Part shown: positions 26,681 to 35,190 of the stretch, piece after piece
How positions within the stretch are numbered: the first letter of the stretch is position 1
Layout: each line of letters opens with the position of its first letter
Assembly (NCBI RefSeq): GCF_005049285.1
Contig: NZ_SOSC01000004.1
Location: forward strand, 186,001-250,000
Origin: Halorientalis salina
Lineage (GTDB): Archaea; Halobacteriota; Halobacteria; Halobacteriales; Haloarculaceae
DNA: 64,000 nucleotides
Reading direction: 5' to 3'
Notes under the pieces: generated by a model
Database searches by the model: none
What the model was told of the DNA's origin: nothing
Seen by the model: the letters and a program-made list of their open reading frames with translations, nothing else
Translations under genes and position numbers: made by a program

Positions 26681-27397
26681 TCACGCCGTTTGACACCCCG
26701 AATCCAGACAGCGCTCGCCGGTCCCGGTCTCGAACCGCGGCAACCCGCAGTCACACTCGCCGACGACGGTCCCAGCAGGTATCCCCCAGCCGGTGTCACA
26801 GTCCGGATAGTGCTCACAGCCGGCGAGTAGCCCCCCACGCCGCAGGATTCTGAGGTCGCCGTCACAGTGCGGACAGCTCCACTCGCGGTCGTAGGCCGCT
26901 TTTACTGCCTCGTCCAGCGACTCGCAGTCGCGGTCGATGCAGACCTCGAACGCCCGCCCCCGAGCCACGCGCATCCGCGGGTGCCCACACTCGCATGACT
27001 CGTCCAGCACGGTCGCGTCGCGGGGAATCCCGTGACGGGTGTCACAGCCCAGACATCGCACGGCACCGTCGGCTCGGACCAGTCGACCATCACAGCCTGG
27101 GCAGTCGCCGACCGGAACTCCTGCGGGCGAGGTCGGGTAGCTGGCGCTCCCGTACTCCTCGTGGGTCTCGACGCGGAGCCGCTGGTCGCCGTCGGTCGCG
27201 GTCAGGGTCCCGTCGCGGAGCGATACCGAGTCGGCTCGGGTGAGCCAGGCGACGGGCTGGTAGCCGTCGGAATCGTGAACCAGGACGGTGTTGTCGGGTT
27301 TGCAGACGATCAGGACCTCGCCGTGGTGTTCCTGGTCCCGTGAGCCCTCGAACGTGGTCGTACACTCGCCGGCCAGGACGCGGGTGCCATCGTGCAT
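26681..27397 (-). CDS. NucS-N-like domain fused to topoisomerase-type zinc ribbons
   Basis: A 238-residue protein. Residues 1-85 resemble the N-terminal DNA-binding half of NucS/EndoMS: TRVLAGECTTTFEGSRDQEH, then GEVLIVCKPDNTVLVHDSDG and YQPVAWLTRAD. The RecB-like nuclease half is absent. Instead four C4 zinc-ribbon units follow: CPGC-CLGC, CECG-CIDRDC, CPHC-CEHYPDC and CDCG-CLDSGC; the third has the topoisomerase I-type ending. A single- or branched-DNA-binding accessory protein is likely (inference). The ATG at 27397 is 28 nt from GGTTTATGTACC (27419-27430), so leaderless. Confidence 0.8.
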   Translation of the reverse strand: MHDGTRVLAGECTTTFEGSRDQEHHGEVLIVCKPDNTVLVHDSDGYQPVAWLTRADSVSLRDGTLTATDGDQRLRVETHEEYGSASYPTSPAGVPVGDCPGCDGRLVRADGAVRCLGCDTRHGIPRDATVLDESCECGHPRMRVARGRAFEVCIDRDCESLDEAVKAAYDREWSCPHCDGDLRILRRGGLLAGCEHYPDCDTGWGIPAGTVVGECDCGLPRFETGTGERCLDSGCQTA

Positions 27398-27418
27398 AGC
27401 CCTGGCTGGTCGGGTTCT

Positions 27419-27430
27419 GGTACATAAACC
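27419..27430 (-). promoter_or_regulatory. TATA box of the zinc-ribbon protein gene
   Basis: GGTTTATGTACC on the minus strand, centred about 27 nt before the ATG at 27397. It fixes that start and makes the in-frame extension up to 27583 untranslated. Confidence 0.6.
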
Positions 27431-27482
27431 TCGGGTCGACGCTGGGCGGACGTGTTGGGGCAGTAGAATGGGGCGCGGTGTT

Positions 27483-27543
27483 GGGGTCGAGCGGGTGGGA
27501 CGGTGTGGGATCGGGTGGGGAGTGTGGGATGGTTTGGGGAGGG
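27483..27543 (+). other. G-run cluster, quadruplex-capable
   Basis: Nine runs of three or four G on the plus strand within 61 nt: 27483, 27493, 27497, 27507, 27513, 27517, 27526, 27536 and 27541. Loops are 1-7 nt, which satisfies the usual quadruplex rule more than twice over. The cluster lies between two minus-strand genes, upstream of the TATA box at 27419. Confidence 0.6.
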
Positions 27544-27597
27544 ACGCGTGAACCCGGGGACCACAGGGCTGGGAGAGGACCACCAGTCCAGTGGGGG

Positions 27598-27846
27598 TCA
27601 GTCGCTGTTGTAGTCGCGGCCGACCACGAGGGCGAGGAGATTGGCCGCGACCAGCGCGGTGAACGGGACGAGGTGTTCGCTGGCGACGCCCGAGAGCAGC
27701 ATCGGGAACAGCGCCAGGGGGAGCACCACGGCGCTCCAGAACCCGACGAACTGGACGGGCACAGCAAGCGATCCGAGCGTCCGTTCGGAGACGATACCCC
27801 CGTCGCGAGCGGCGGGCCGGTCCTGGTGAGTGGATTGGGTGGACAT
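27598..27846 (-). CDS. small haloarchaeal membrane protein
   Basis: An 82-residue protein with a hydrophilic N-terminus and two predicted transmembrane helices (about 27-48 and 55-75), ending VVGRDYNSD. No family with a known function is recognised. The ATG at 27846 is favoured over one at 27888, which overlaps the TATA-like CATATAAG (27886-27893). Confidence 0.65.
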   Translation of the reverse strand: MSTQSTHQDRPAARDGGIVSERTLGSLAVPVQFVGFWSAVVLPLALFPMLLSGVASEHLVPFTALVAANLLALVVGRDYNSD

Positions 27847-28167
27847 GGTGGGCCTCTCTGCACTCGTCGCTTGGACAGACAACCCCATATAAGGGGTCGA
27901 AGCTTCGGACGAGTTCGCTTCGTTTCGTCGAATTTGCTGCCAGCTTCGAACGTTTTAGCAGTATTCTACTCTAGTTTTACGTGCCAACTGACTTTTCATA
28001 ACTCCCTCAAAACCGTCTAGACGTTTTATCGTCTCTTCTAATCTGTTTTTAGCGCGGTTGATTCTTCGAGGCGGACCCCCTCGTTCGAAATCGGAGTGCC
28101 GGTGTCCCAAGCGCCGTCCGAGGCGGGCCAGCGGCGTCGAGGCCACGGCGCGCGGTACCGCGTTCAG
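27847..28167. other. intergenic region with AT-rich core
   Basis: 321 nt between two minus-strand genes. It holds the TATA element CATATAAG at 27886-27893 and an AT-rich stretch (about 27950-28060) unlike the surroundings, with a 10-bp palindrome CGTCTAGACG at 28014-28023. A 63-codon minus-strand ORF (27955-28146) spans it, but its composition and lack of a recognisable family do not support a gene. It may be decayed foreign DNA or the helicase 3' untranslated region. Confidence 0.45.
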
Positions 28168-30561
28168 TCACTCCACGCGGACGGTCCGGGAGTCCGACAC
28201 GGGCAACAGCGGCAGTTCCGGGAAGTGCACTTCGGCGGTGTAGGTCAGTTCCTCGGCATCGCCGCCGAAGACGCCCACGGGAAGCGTCGCGGTGCCGAGG
28301 TAGGTGTCGGTCTCGGTCATCTCGTGGCCGTTGACCGTCACGTGGACGCCCGCGCGAGCGCCGTCGCCGGCGTTCGAGACCGTCACCTCACACATTTCGT
28401 TCGCGCCGCTGGCGATACTGTCGGGGAACTCGCCCCAGTCGAACTCGAGGGCGGGCAGCGAGCGGGCGCTCCCGGCGACCTGTTTCGCGACGCCCTCGGC
28501 CAGTCCCGCCGCGACGAGGCCGTCGACGCCGGCCACGCGAACGTCCGCGACGGAACTCAGTCCTTCCTTGGCCAGCCGACTGGCGCGGCCGGAACCGACC
28601 CCGTCCAGCGCGGTCAACTCGACGGCGTCCTCGCTGACGCCGTGTTCGATGCGGGCCTCGACGCGGCTGGCCAGGTTCGCCGCGGTCGCGCCGGCCAGGT
28701 GGTCGAGGAAGGATCGAAGGGCCGCCAGCAGTCGCAGCGCGTTCTGGCGGATGATCCAGGCGTCGCTCCGGAGTTCCGCCGGCGTCGTCGCGTTCATGCT
28801 CGACTGGAGAATCGCGAGGACCTTGCGGGGCCCCGGGTCCAGCTCACTCCCGAACTGGCCCAGCACCGCCCGGACCGCGTCGCGCTCGTCACGGCGGGCG
28901 CTGGCGCTGTCGAACTCGCCGGCCGTCGCGACGGCTTTCAGAATGTCGTCGCTATCGAGCGTCGTCGTCGTACCGTCCTCACTGGTCGCTCGCTCTGCAA
29001 GCGTCGCGAACTCCCGGGCGGTGTCCAGGCGGAGATAGAACTTCGAGGCGAGTCGCCCGAGCCGCGTCGGCGAGAGCCGGAGGTCCTCGTCCATGTCGAC
29101 GAACCCACGACTGACGAGACTCTCCAATGTGTCGCTGACTCGTTCGCGGAGTTGGCCCTCGGACTCGTACTCGTCGGGAGCCGAGCGGGCACGCACCGCA
29201 TAGAAGGTCGTCTCGATCCAGTCCAGGACGTCGTCTAGATCCCGGACGGTCCCGAGGACGATCTCGGCGTTGAGGTGGGCGTCTAAGTCCTCGGCCAGTC
29301 GGGACTCGATCTCCTTGCCGTCCCGGAGCAGTTCCCGGTACATATCGGCGTCGGCGCGGTCGCAGACGACCCAGGCGTACCCCTGGTCGTCGTAGCCCGG
29401 CCGGCCGGCCCGCCCGAGCATCTGGAGGACGTCCAGTGGACTCATGTCCACTTCCCCCTCCAGCGGGTCGTGAAGCTTGGTGTCCCGAATGACGACACAG
29501 CGGGCGGGGAGGTTCACGCCCCACGCCAGCGTCGAGGTCGAAAAGAGGAGGCCGAGGGTCCCTTCGCGGAACCACTGTTCGACCAGTTCCTTGTCGCCTT
29601 TCGAGAGGCCGGCGTGGTGGAAGCCGACGCCGTCCAGGACCGACTGGCGGAGCGTCTCGTTGTCGATCTCCTGGGCGTCCTGGTGGAAGTCGTAGTCGCC
29701 GCGGGCTCCCATCGGTACGTCCCGCTCGGCGATCTCGTCGCGGGCCTTCTTGGCCGCCTGGACGGTGTCCTGGCGGGAGGAGACGAAGACGAGGGCCTGC
29801 CCCTCCTCGCGGAGGTGTGGCTCGACTAAGTCCATCGCGCGGTAGAGCCGGCGGTACTTGTCGGCGAAGGCGTTCTCGCCGTGCGTGTAGGTTTTGACGC
29901 CGGCTTCCAGCGGGACTGGTCGGTACTCCTCGCCGAAGGCGAAGGTCGTCTCCGGCGGGGCGTCGAGCCAGTCGGCCACGTCGTCGATGTTGGGCATCGT
30001 CGCCGAGAGAGCGACGACGCGCGGGTCACAGAGCCGCCGGAGTCGCGAGATCGTCACTTCGAGGACCGAGCCACGGGTGTCCGAGTCAAGCAGGTGCACC
30101 TCGTCGATGATGCAGGTGTCGACGTCGGTGATAAAACCGTAGCGGGGCGAATCGTGTTTTCTGGTCGCGGAGTCGGCTTTCTCGGGCGTCATCACGAGGA
30201 TGTCGGCGCGCTCGGCGCGTCGGGGGTTGAGGTCGCGCTCGCCCGTGACGACGTACACCGAGTAGCCCAGGTCCTCGAAGCGCTCCCACTCGCTTTCCTT
30301 CTCGTTGGTGAGCGCGCGCAGCGGTGCGAGGAAGAGCGCGGTCCCGTCGGCGTCGAGGGCGCGACAGATGGCGGCTTCCGCGAGCGCGGTCTTCCCGCTG
30401 GCGGTCGGTGCGCTGACGACGACGTTGTCCTCGCGTTCGAGGATTGCCGGCAGGGCCTCCGACTGCATGCGGTTGAACGACTCGAAGGGGAAGGCGTCCG
30501 CGTAGTCGGGGAGGAGGTCGCTCACCGCGACTTCGGGTTCGTACTCCGTACGACCTGGCAC
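28168..30561 (-). CDS. Brr2/Hel308-like SF2 helicase with Sec63-type C-terminus
   Basis: A 797-residue Ski2-like DNA or RNA helicase. Motif I is VSAPTASGKTALAEAA, motif Ia APLRALTNEK, motif II DEVH, motif III LSATMPN, motif VI QMLGRAGRPG. After a winged helix and ratchet helices comes a Sec63/HhH region (TALDGVGSGRASRLAKEG) and a beta-sandwich end (EVTVSNAGDGARAGVHVTVN) that canonical Hel308 lacks. A role in replication-fork or recombination repair is likely but not proven. The GTG at 30561 lies about 25 nt from CTATACTATC; a GTG 36 nt further in (30525) is the alternative start. Confidence 0.88.
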   Translation of the reverse strand: MPGRTEYEPEVAVSDLLPDYADAFPFESFNRMQSEALPAILEREDNVVVSAPTASGKTALAEAAICRALDADGTALFLAPLRALTNEKESEWERFEDLGYSVYVVTGERDLNPRRAERADILVMTPEKADSATRKHDSPRYGFITDVDTCIIDEVHLLDSDTRGSVLEVTISRLRRLCDPRVVALSATMPNIDDVADWLDAPPETTFAFGEEYRPVPLEAGVKTYTHGENAFADKYRRLYRAMDLVEPHLREEGQALVFVSSRQDTVQAAKKARDEIAERDVPMGARGDYDFHQDAQEIDNETLRQSVLDGVGFHHAGLSKGDKELVEQWFREGTLGLLFSTSTLAWGVNLPARCVVIRDTKLHDPLEGEVDMSPLDVLQMLGRAGRPGYDDQGYAWVVCDRADADMYRELLRDGKEIESRLAEDLDAHLNAEIVLGTVRDLDDVLDWIETTFYAVRARSAPDEYESEGQLRERVSDTLESLVSRGFVDMDEDLRLSPTRLGRLASKFYLRLDTAREFATLAERATSEDGTTTTLDSDDILKAVATAGEFDSASARRDERDAVRAVLGQFGSELDPGPRKVLAILQSSMNATTPAELRSDAWIIRQNALRLLAALRSFLDHLAGATAANLASRVEARIEHGVSEDAVELTALDGVGSGRASRLAKEGLSSVADVRVAGVDGLVAAGLAEGVAKQVAGSARSLPALEFDWGEFPDSIASGANEMCEVTVSNAGDGARAGVHVTVNGHEMTETDTYLGTATLPVGVFGGDAEELTYTAEVHFPELPLLPVSDSRTVRVE

Positions 30562-30580
30562 GTGGAAAGGGGAGAGGGCT

Positions 30581-30590
30581 GATAGTATAG
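30581..30590 (-). promoter_or_regulatory. TATA box of the helicase gene
   Basis: CTATACTATC on the minus strand, about 25 nt from the GTG at 30561. A transcript from here would begin at or next to that codon. Confidence 0.5.
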
Positions 30591-30606
30591 GCGTTTCTGT
30601 AGCGAG

Positions 30607-30667
30607 CGAGACTCGAACGGAGTGAGAGTCTCGAAGCGAGCGAGGTGCGACCACCGGGAGCACCTCG
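30607..30667. repeat. paired palindromes between helicase and lipA
   Basis: Two perfect 8-bp inverted repeats lie in tandem: CGAGACTC (30607-30614) with GAGTCTCG (30626-30633), and CGAGGTGC (30641-30648) with GCACCTCG (30660-30667). The first loop contains GAACGGAGTGA, the core found at several other intergenic sites. They sit in the divergent promoter region between the helicase and lipA. Confidence 0.65.
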
Positions 30668-30708
30668 AAGCCCCACGTTTATTCACCAGCGGCCCCCACT
30701 ACTCGGCA

Positions 30709-31614
30709 ATGAGTCGCGCCCGCAAACCCGACTGGCTGAAGATGGCCCCGCCGTCGGGCGAGCGCTTTACCGACATCAAAGAAACCCTTCGGGATCACGA
30801 CCTCCACACCGTCTGTGAGGAGGCGAACTGTCCGAATCTCGGGGAATGCTGGAGCGGTCGGGACGGTCCCGGCACCGCGACCTTCATGCTCATGGGCGAC
30901 CGCTGCTCTCGGGGCTGTAACTTCTGTGACGTCCAGACCGGCGGGATGGAGCCGCTGGACCCCGAGGAACCCGAGAACGTCGCCGACGCCGTCGCCGAGA
31001 TCGGCCTCGATTACGTCGTGCTCACGTCGGTCGACCGCGACGACCTGGCCGATCAGGGTGCCGGCCACTTCGCCGAGACCATCCGGGCGATCAAGGAACG
31101 CCAGCCGGACGCGCTCGTCGAGGTTCTGATCCCGGATTTCCGGGGCGAGGAACGCCTGGTCCGGAAGATCATCGACGCCGACCCGGACGTGATCGCCCAC
31201 AACGTCGAGACCGTCGACCGCCTCCAGTGGCCGGTCCGAGATCGACGAGCAGGCTACGAGCAGTCCCTCTCGGTTCTCCGGCAGGTCGACCGCGAATCCG
31301 ACATCCACACCAAGACCAGCCTGATGCTGGGCGTCGGCGAGTACGACCACGAGATCTACCAGACCCTGCGAGACCTTCGAACTGTGGGCGTCGACGTCGT
31401 GACGCTGGGCCAGTACCTCCAGCCCTCCCGGTCGCACCTGGAAGTCAGCGAGTACGTCCACCCCGACCGGTTCGACACCTGGGAGCGGGTCGCCGAGGAG
31501 GAACTGGACTTCCTCTACTGTGCCGCCGGGCCGATGGTCCGCTCGTCGTACCGCGCCGGGGAGCTGTTCGTCGAGGCGGTGCTTCGAGACGGCGAGTCGG
31601 TCGACGAGGCCTGA
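30709..31614 (+). CDS. lipA: lipoyl synthase
   Basis: A 301-residue radical-SAM enzyme that inserts two sulfurs into octanoyl groups on E2 and GcvH proteins. The radical-SAM cluster CSRGCNFCDV and the second, sulfur-donating cluster C-x4-C-x5-C (CEEANCPNLGEC) are both intact; the serine ligand RSSYRAGE closes the protein. The ATG at 30709 follows a TATA box CGTTTATTC (30676-30684) by about 29 nt. The nearby pdhABC and lpdA genes encode the complexes that need lipoate. Confidence 0.97.
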   Translation: MSRARKPDWLKMAPPSGERFTDIKETLRDHDLHTVCEEANCPNLGECWSGRDGPGTATFMLMGDRCSRGCNFCDVQTGGMEPLDPEEPENVADAVAEIGLDYVVLTSVDRDDLADQGAGHFAETIRAIKERQPDALVEVLIPDFRGEERLVRKIIDADPDVIAHNVETVDRLQWPVRDRRAGYEQSLSVLRQVDRESDIHTKTSLMLGVGEYDHEIYQTLRDLRTVGVDVVTLGQYLQPSRSHLEVSEYVHPDRFDTWERVAEEELDFLYCAAGPMVRSSYRAGELFVEAVLRDGESVDEA

Positions 31615-31644
31615 GAAATGGCAAAGCAGGCCTGAAACGAGTGG

Positions 31645-32781
31645 TTACGGCCCGTTGTCCGTCGAGACGATGACTACGGCCGGTCCGTCGGTCGACGCCG
31701 GACACGCGTCGGCGCGACGGACGGGAACGCTCCCGAGACTGCGAACCTCGTCGGTCGAGACCCCGTCCACCGATTCCAACAGGAGCACGATCGGGTACGC
31801 CCGGGTCTCGCCGCCCGCGAGGCGCGGGTCGTCGACCGGGCTGGCTGTCGACCTGCCGGCGACCACGACGGCCGACGCTCGCCCGGCGGGACCCGATCCC
31901 GACGACCCGGCGTACAGACAGGCGTCGTAGTTCGGCAGTCGCGCCGTGCGGGCGAAGTCGAACTCGTTCCGGGCCGTGACCGTCCCCAAGCGGACCAGCT
32001 CCTCTTTTTCAGCGTGGTCGCTCACTGCGTACCACCGCTCGTCGGGCGTCGAGAGGTTCACCGTCGACTCGGTGTCGAGTGAGACGGTCGGTCGTGGGCC
32101 AGCGAGGTCGTGGGCTATCGCACCGCCACCGACCAGCAGCAGGACCACCACGACCGGGACTGAAAACCGACGGTCGATGGGGTCGGCAGTTCGCAATCGC
32201 CACCGCACCGCGAGGAGGGCCGGCATCCCGACGCCAGCAGCGACGAACACGGCGAGCCCACCGAGCGGCCGGATGAGGGCTGCCGGGAGCACGAACGCGA
32301 AGACGGTCGCACCAGCGGCGGAGAGAGCCGTATCGAGTCCGCGGTACGGGAGCGCGTTACCCGCGAGCACGAACGCCACAGCCACGGTCGCCAGTGCGAC
32401 GAGTGGGAGTGTCGTGGACAGCCAGTCGGGGACGCCGAGGACGAGCGCAGCGCCGACTGCCCCACCCGCTCCAGCACCGAACGTGGCAGACAGCGTGATG
32501 TGGTCCCAGATGGACTCGCCGGGCGAACCTCCAGGGACGGTGTCGTCGATCCCTCTCCCGGCACTGAATACGCCCACGATTGCCAGTACCGCGAAGTACA
32601 GCACCGTCTGGAAACCGAGCAGAATCTTGCTCACCCCGGCAAAGAACACCAGCGGTTCCAGTCGTCCCAGGGGCGGCCCGAACGCGACCAGGCCCAGGAT
32701 GCACGTGAGGGCGGTCAGGAACTGCATGACGAGGAGTACCGAATCGGCGAGTGGTGGACGACGCTGCCGTTCGGTTGCCAT
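31645..32781 (-). CDS. multi-pass membrane protein with C-terminal soluble domain
   Basis: A 378-residue protein with about six or seven transmembrane helices in residues 12-225, then a soluble C-terminal part of about 145 residues (from DLAGPRPTVSLDTESTVN) with two cysteines (NYDACLYAG, RADACPAS) that may form a disulfide outside the cell. No family is recognised. The ATG is 30 nt from a TATA-like ACTTATTCC near 32811. It interrupts the lipA-pdh series and points the other way. Confidence 0.65.
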   Translation of the reverse strand: MATERQRRPPLADSVLLVMQFLTALTCILGLVAFGPPLGRLEPLVFFAGVSKILLGFQTVLYFAVLAIVGVFSAGRGIDDTVPGGSPGESIWDHITLSATFGAGAGGAVGAALVLGVPDWLSTTLPLVALATVAVAFVLAGNALPYRGLDTALSAAGATVFAFVLPAALIRPLGGLAVFVAAGVGMPALLAVRWRLRTADPIDRRFSVPVVVVLLLVGGGAIAHDLAGPRPTVSLDTESTVNLSTPDERWYAVSDHAEKEELVRLGTVTARNEFDFARTARLPNYDACLYAGSSGSGPAGRASAVVVAGRSTASPVDDPRLAGGETRAYPIVLLLESVDGVSTDEVRSLGSVPVRRADACPASTDGPAVVIVSTDNGP

Positions 32782-33012
32782 ATGGAATCAGGCAATCCGA
32801 CTGACGGAATAAGTCTTGTGTGGTTGTCAGGAACGGCCGGCGCGCCCGAGCGACTGCCCGTCGAATCGCGATTGTTGTGAACATACCACATCGAAAACGT
32901 TCGTCCAGATATTTGCTGCTCTCTGCGACGTTTCTGTGTGTTCTTCGAGGATTTGTCCCGGACTCGCACGACCGGCCGGGCAAGATTGGCAGCTAGCGAA
33001 AGGTATTTGGGA

Positions 33013-33024
33013 AAATAATATTAC
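33013..33024 (+). promoter_or_regulatory. promoter of the pdh operon
   Basis: AAATAATATTAC is the most AT-rich stretch before pdhA. It predicts a start of transcription near 33045 and a leader of about 20 nt that contains a GGAGG Shine-Dalgarno (33053-33057), 8 nt before the GTG at 33066. Most genes in this window look leaderless, so the ribosome site is notable. Confidence 0.55.
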
Positions 33025-33065
33025 CGAGCCAAGAGACGTTCTAGTATGCCTCGGAGGTTTTTCGT

Positions 33066-34172
33066 GTGAGTACGTTACAACGGGACCCGGGCGAACGGGT
33101 CGAGATCTTGGACGAGGAGGGACAGGTCCGGGACGGTGCGGACGTGCCGGACCTCTCCGAGACCGAACTCGTCGAGATGTACCGGGAGATCCGACTGGCA
33201 CGACACTTCGACCGACGGGCGGTCTCGCTGCAGCGTCAGGGTCGGATGGGAACGTACCCGCCGCTGTCGGGTCAGGAGGCCTCACAGATCGCCAGTGCCC
33301 ACGCGCTGGACGAGGCCGACTGGCTGTTCCCGAGTTACCGGGAGGCCGGTGCGGCGCACGTCCGCGGCATGAGTCTCAAACGCATCCTCCTGTACTGGAT
33401 GGGCCACGAGATCGGGAACCTGGTTCCCGAGGACGTCAACATGTTCACGATGGCGGTGCCCATCGCCACCCAGATCCCCCACGCCACGGGGGCGGCCTGG
33501 GCCTCGAAACTCAAGGGGGAGGAGAAGGCCTTCCTCTGTTACTTCGGGGACGGCGCGACCAGCGAGGGCGACTTCCACGAGGGCCTGAACTTCGCTGGCG
33601 TATTCGACACCCCGACCGTGTTCTTCTGTAACAACAACCAGTGGGCCATCTCGGTCCCCCGCGAGCGCCAGACGGCGAGCGAGACGCTGGCGGGGAAGGC
33701 CCACGCCTACGGGTTCGAGGGCGTCCAGGTCGACGGGATGGACCCGCTGGCCGTCTACAAGGTCACTCGCGAGGCCGTCGAGAAGGCCAAGGACCCCTCA
33801 GAGGGCGAGCGTCGACCGACGCTCGTCGAGGCCGTCCAGTACCGCTTCGGCGCGCACACGACCGCCGACGACCCCTCGGTCTACCGGGACGACGAGGAAG
33901 TCGAGGAGTGGAAGCGCAAGGACCCGATCCCACGACTGGAGACGTTCCTGCAGGATCGGGGCATCCTCGACGACGAGCGGATCAGCGCCATCGAACAGGA
34001 GAACTCGGACCGAGTGGCCGAGGCCATCGACGAGGCCGAATCCGTCGCCCGGCCCGATCCCGAGGAGATGTTCGCACACGTCTACGCTGACATGCCCAAA
34101 CGCTTACAGCAACAGCTGGAGTACTTCGAGCGCATCAGGGACACGCATGGCGACGACGCATTACTGGAGTGA
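33066..34172 (+). CDS. pdhA: 2-oxoacid dehydrogenase E1 alpha (pyruvate dehydrogenase type)
   Basis: A 368-residue thiamine-diphosphate subunit. The TPP motif begins [17 protein letters not shown] and ends CNNNQWAIS; RYxAHTT-like [15 protein letters not shown] is the phosphorylation-loop region. With E1 beta it decarboxylates a 2-oxoacid and passes the acyl group to E2 lipoate. Haloarchaea use ferredoxin oxidoreductases for bulk pyruvate, so the real substrate (pyruvate or a branched-chain oxoacid) is uncertain. GTG start with GGAGG 8 nt upstream. First gene of pdhA-pdhB-pdhC. Confidence 0.93.
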   Translation: MSTLQRDPGERVEILDEEGQVRDGADVPDLSETELVEMYREIRLARHFDRRAVSLQRQGRMGTYPPLSGQEASQIASAHALDEADWLFPSYREAGAAHVRGMSLKRILLYWMGHEIGNLVPEDVNMFTMAVPIATQIPHATGAAWASKLKGEEKAFLCYFGDGATSEGDFHEGLNFAGVFDTPTVFFCNNNQWAISVPRERQTASETLAGKAHAYGFEGVQVDGMDPLAVYKVTREAVEKAKDPSEGERRPTLVEAVQYRFGAHTTADDPSVYRDDEEVEEWKRKDPIPRLETFLQDRGILDDERISAIEQENSDRVAEAIDEAESVARPDPEEMFAHVYADMPKRLQQQLEYFERIRDTHGDDALLE

Positions 34173-34187
34173 CACGGGGATGATATT

Positions 34188-35189
34188 ATGAGTCAGACAA
34201 CAGACACCGATACGCAGGATTTGACGCTCGTCCAGGCGGTTCGGGACGGGCTGTACGGCGAGATGGAACGGGACGAGGACGTGCTCGTGATGGGCGAGGA
34301 CGTGGGCCGGAACGGCGGCGTCTTCCGTGCGACACAGGGCCTCTACGAGGAGTTCGGCGACGACCGGGTCATCGACACGCCGCTGGCGGAGTCCGGCATC
34401 GTCGGCACCGCCGTCGGCATGGCCGCCTACGGCCTCCGGCCGGTGCCCGAAATCCAGTTCATGGGGTTCATCTACCCCGCGTTCGACCAGATCGTCAGCC
34501 ACGCCGCCCGCCTGCGCACCCGAAGCCGGGGGCGCTTTACCTGCCCGATGGTCGTCCGCGCCCCCTACGGCGGCGGCATCCGCGCGCCGGAACACCACTC
34601 CGAGTCGAAAGAGGCCTTCTTCGTCCACGAAGCAGGATTGAAGGTCGTCATCCCGTCGACGCCCTACGACACGAAGGGCCTCCTGGCGTCGGCCATCCGA
34701 GACCCCGATCCGGTGATCTTCCTCGAACCGAAGCTCATCTACCGGGCCTTCCGCGAGGAGGTCCCCGACGAGTCCTACACCGTCCCGCTCGGTGAGGCCG
34801 CCGTCCGCCGCGAGGGGTCGGACGTGTCGGTGTTCACCTGGGGCGCGATGACTCGGCCGACGATGGAGGCCGCCGACCAACTGGCCGAGGAGGGCATCGA
34901 CGCCGAGGTCGTCGACCTCCGGACCCTCTCGCCGCTCGACGAGGACGCCATCGTCGAGTCGTTCAAAAAGACCGGTCGTGCCGTCGTCGTCCACGAGGCC
35001 CCCAAGACGGGTGGCCTCGCTGGCGAGATCATCGCCACCATCCAGGAGGAGGCCCTGCTCTACCAGGAGGCTCCCATCACCCGGGTCACGGGCTTCGACA
35101 CGCCGTACCCGCTGTACGCTCTGGAGGACTACTACCTGCCCGAAGCCGCGCGCATCACGGACGGCATCCGCGAGGCCGTGGAGTTCTAG
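34188..35189 (+). CDS. pdhB: 2-oxoacid dehydrogenase E1 beta
   Basis: A 333-residue transketolase-like subunit paired with E1 alpha. Seen: LVMGEDVGRNGGVFRATQGL, DTPLAESGIVGTAVGMAAYG, the pocket RAPYGGGIRAPEHHSES and the C-terminal VVHEAPKTGGLAGEI. It begins 15 nt after pdhA and ends one nucleotide before the pdhC start, so the three are one transcript. Confidence 0.95.
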   Translation: MSQTTDTDTQDLTLVQAVRDGLYGEMERDEDVLVMGEDVGRNGGVFRATQGLYEEFGDDRVIDTPLAESGIVGTAVGMAAYGLRPVPEIQFMGFIYPAFDQIVSHAARLRTRSRGRFTCPMVVRAPYGGGIRAPEHHSESKEAFFVHEAGLKVVIPSTPYDTKGLLASAIRDPDPVIFLEPKLIYRAFREEVPDESYTVPLGEAAVRREGSDVSVFTWGAMTRPTMEAADQLAEEGIDAEVVDLRTLSPLDEDAIVESFKKTGRAVVVHEAPKTGGLAGEIIATIQEEALLYQEAPITRVTGFDTPYPLYALEDYYLPEAARITDGIREAVEF

Positions 35190-35190
35190 T

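Noticed and set aside
27955-28146. 63-codon ORF downstream of the helicase
   Set aside because: Mixed composition, no recognisable family and no promoter or ribosome site; kept only as a note on the AT-rich island.
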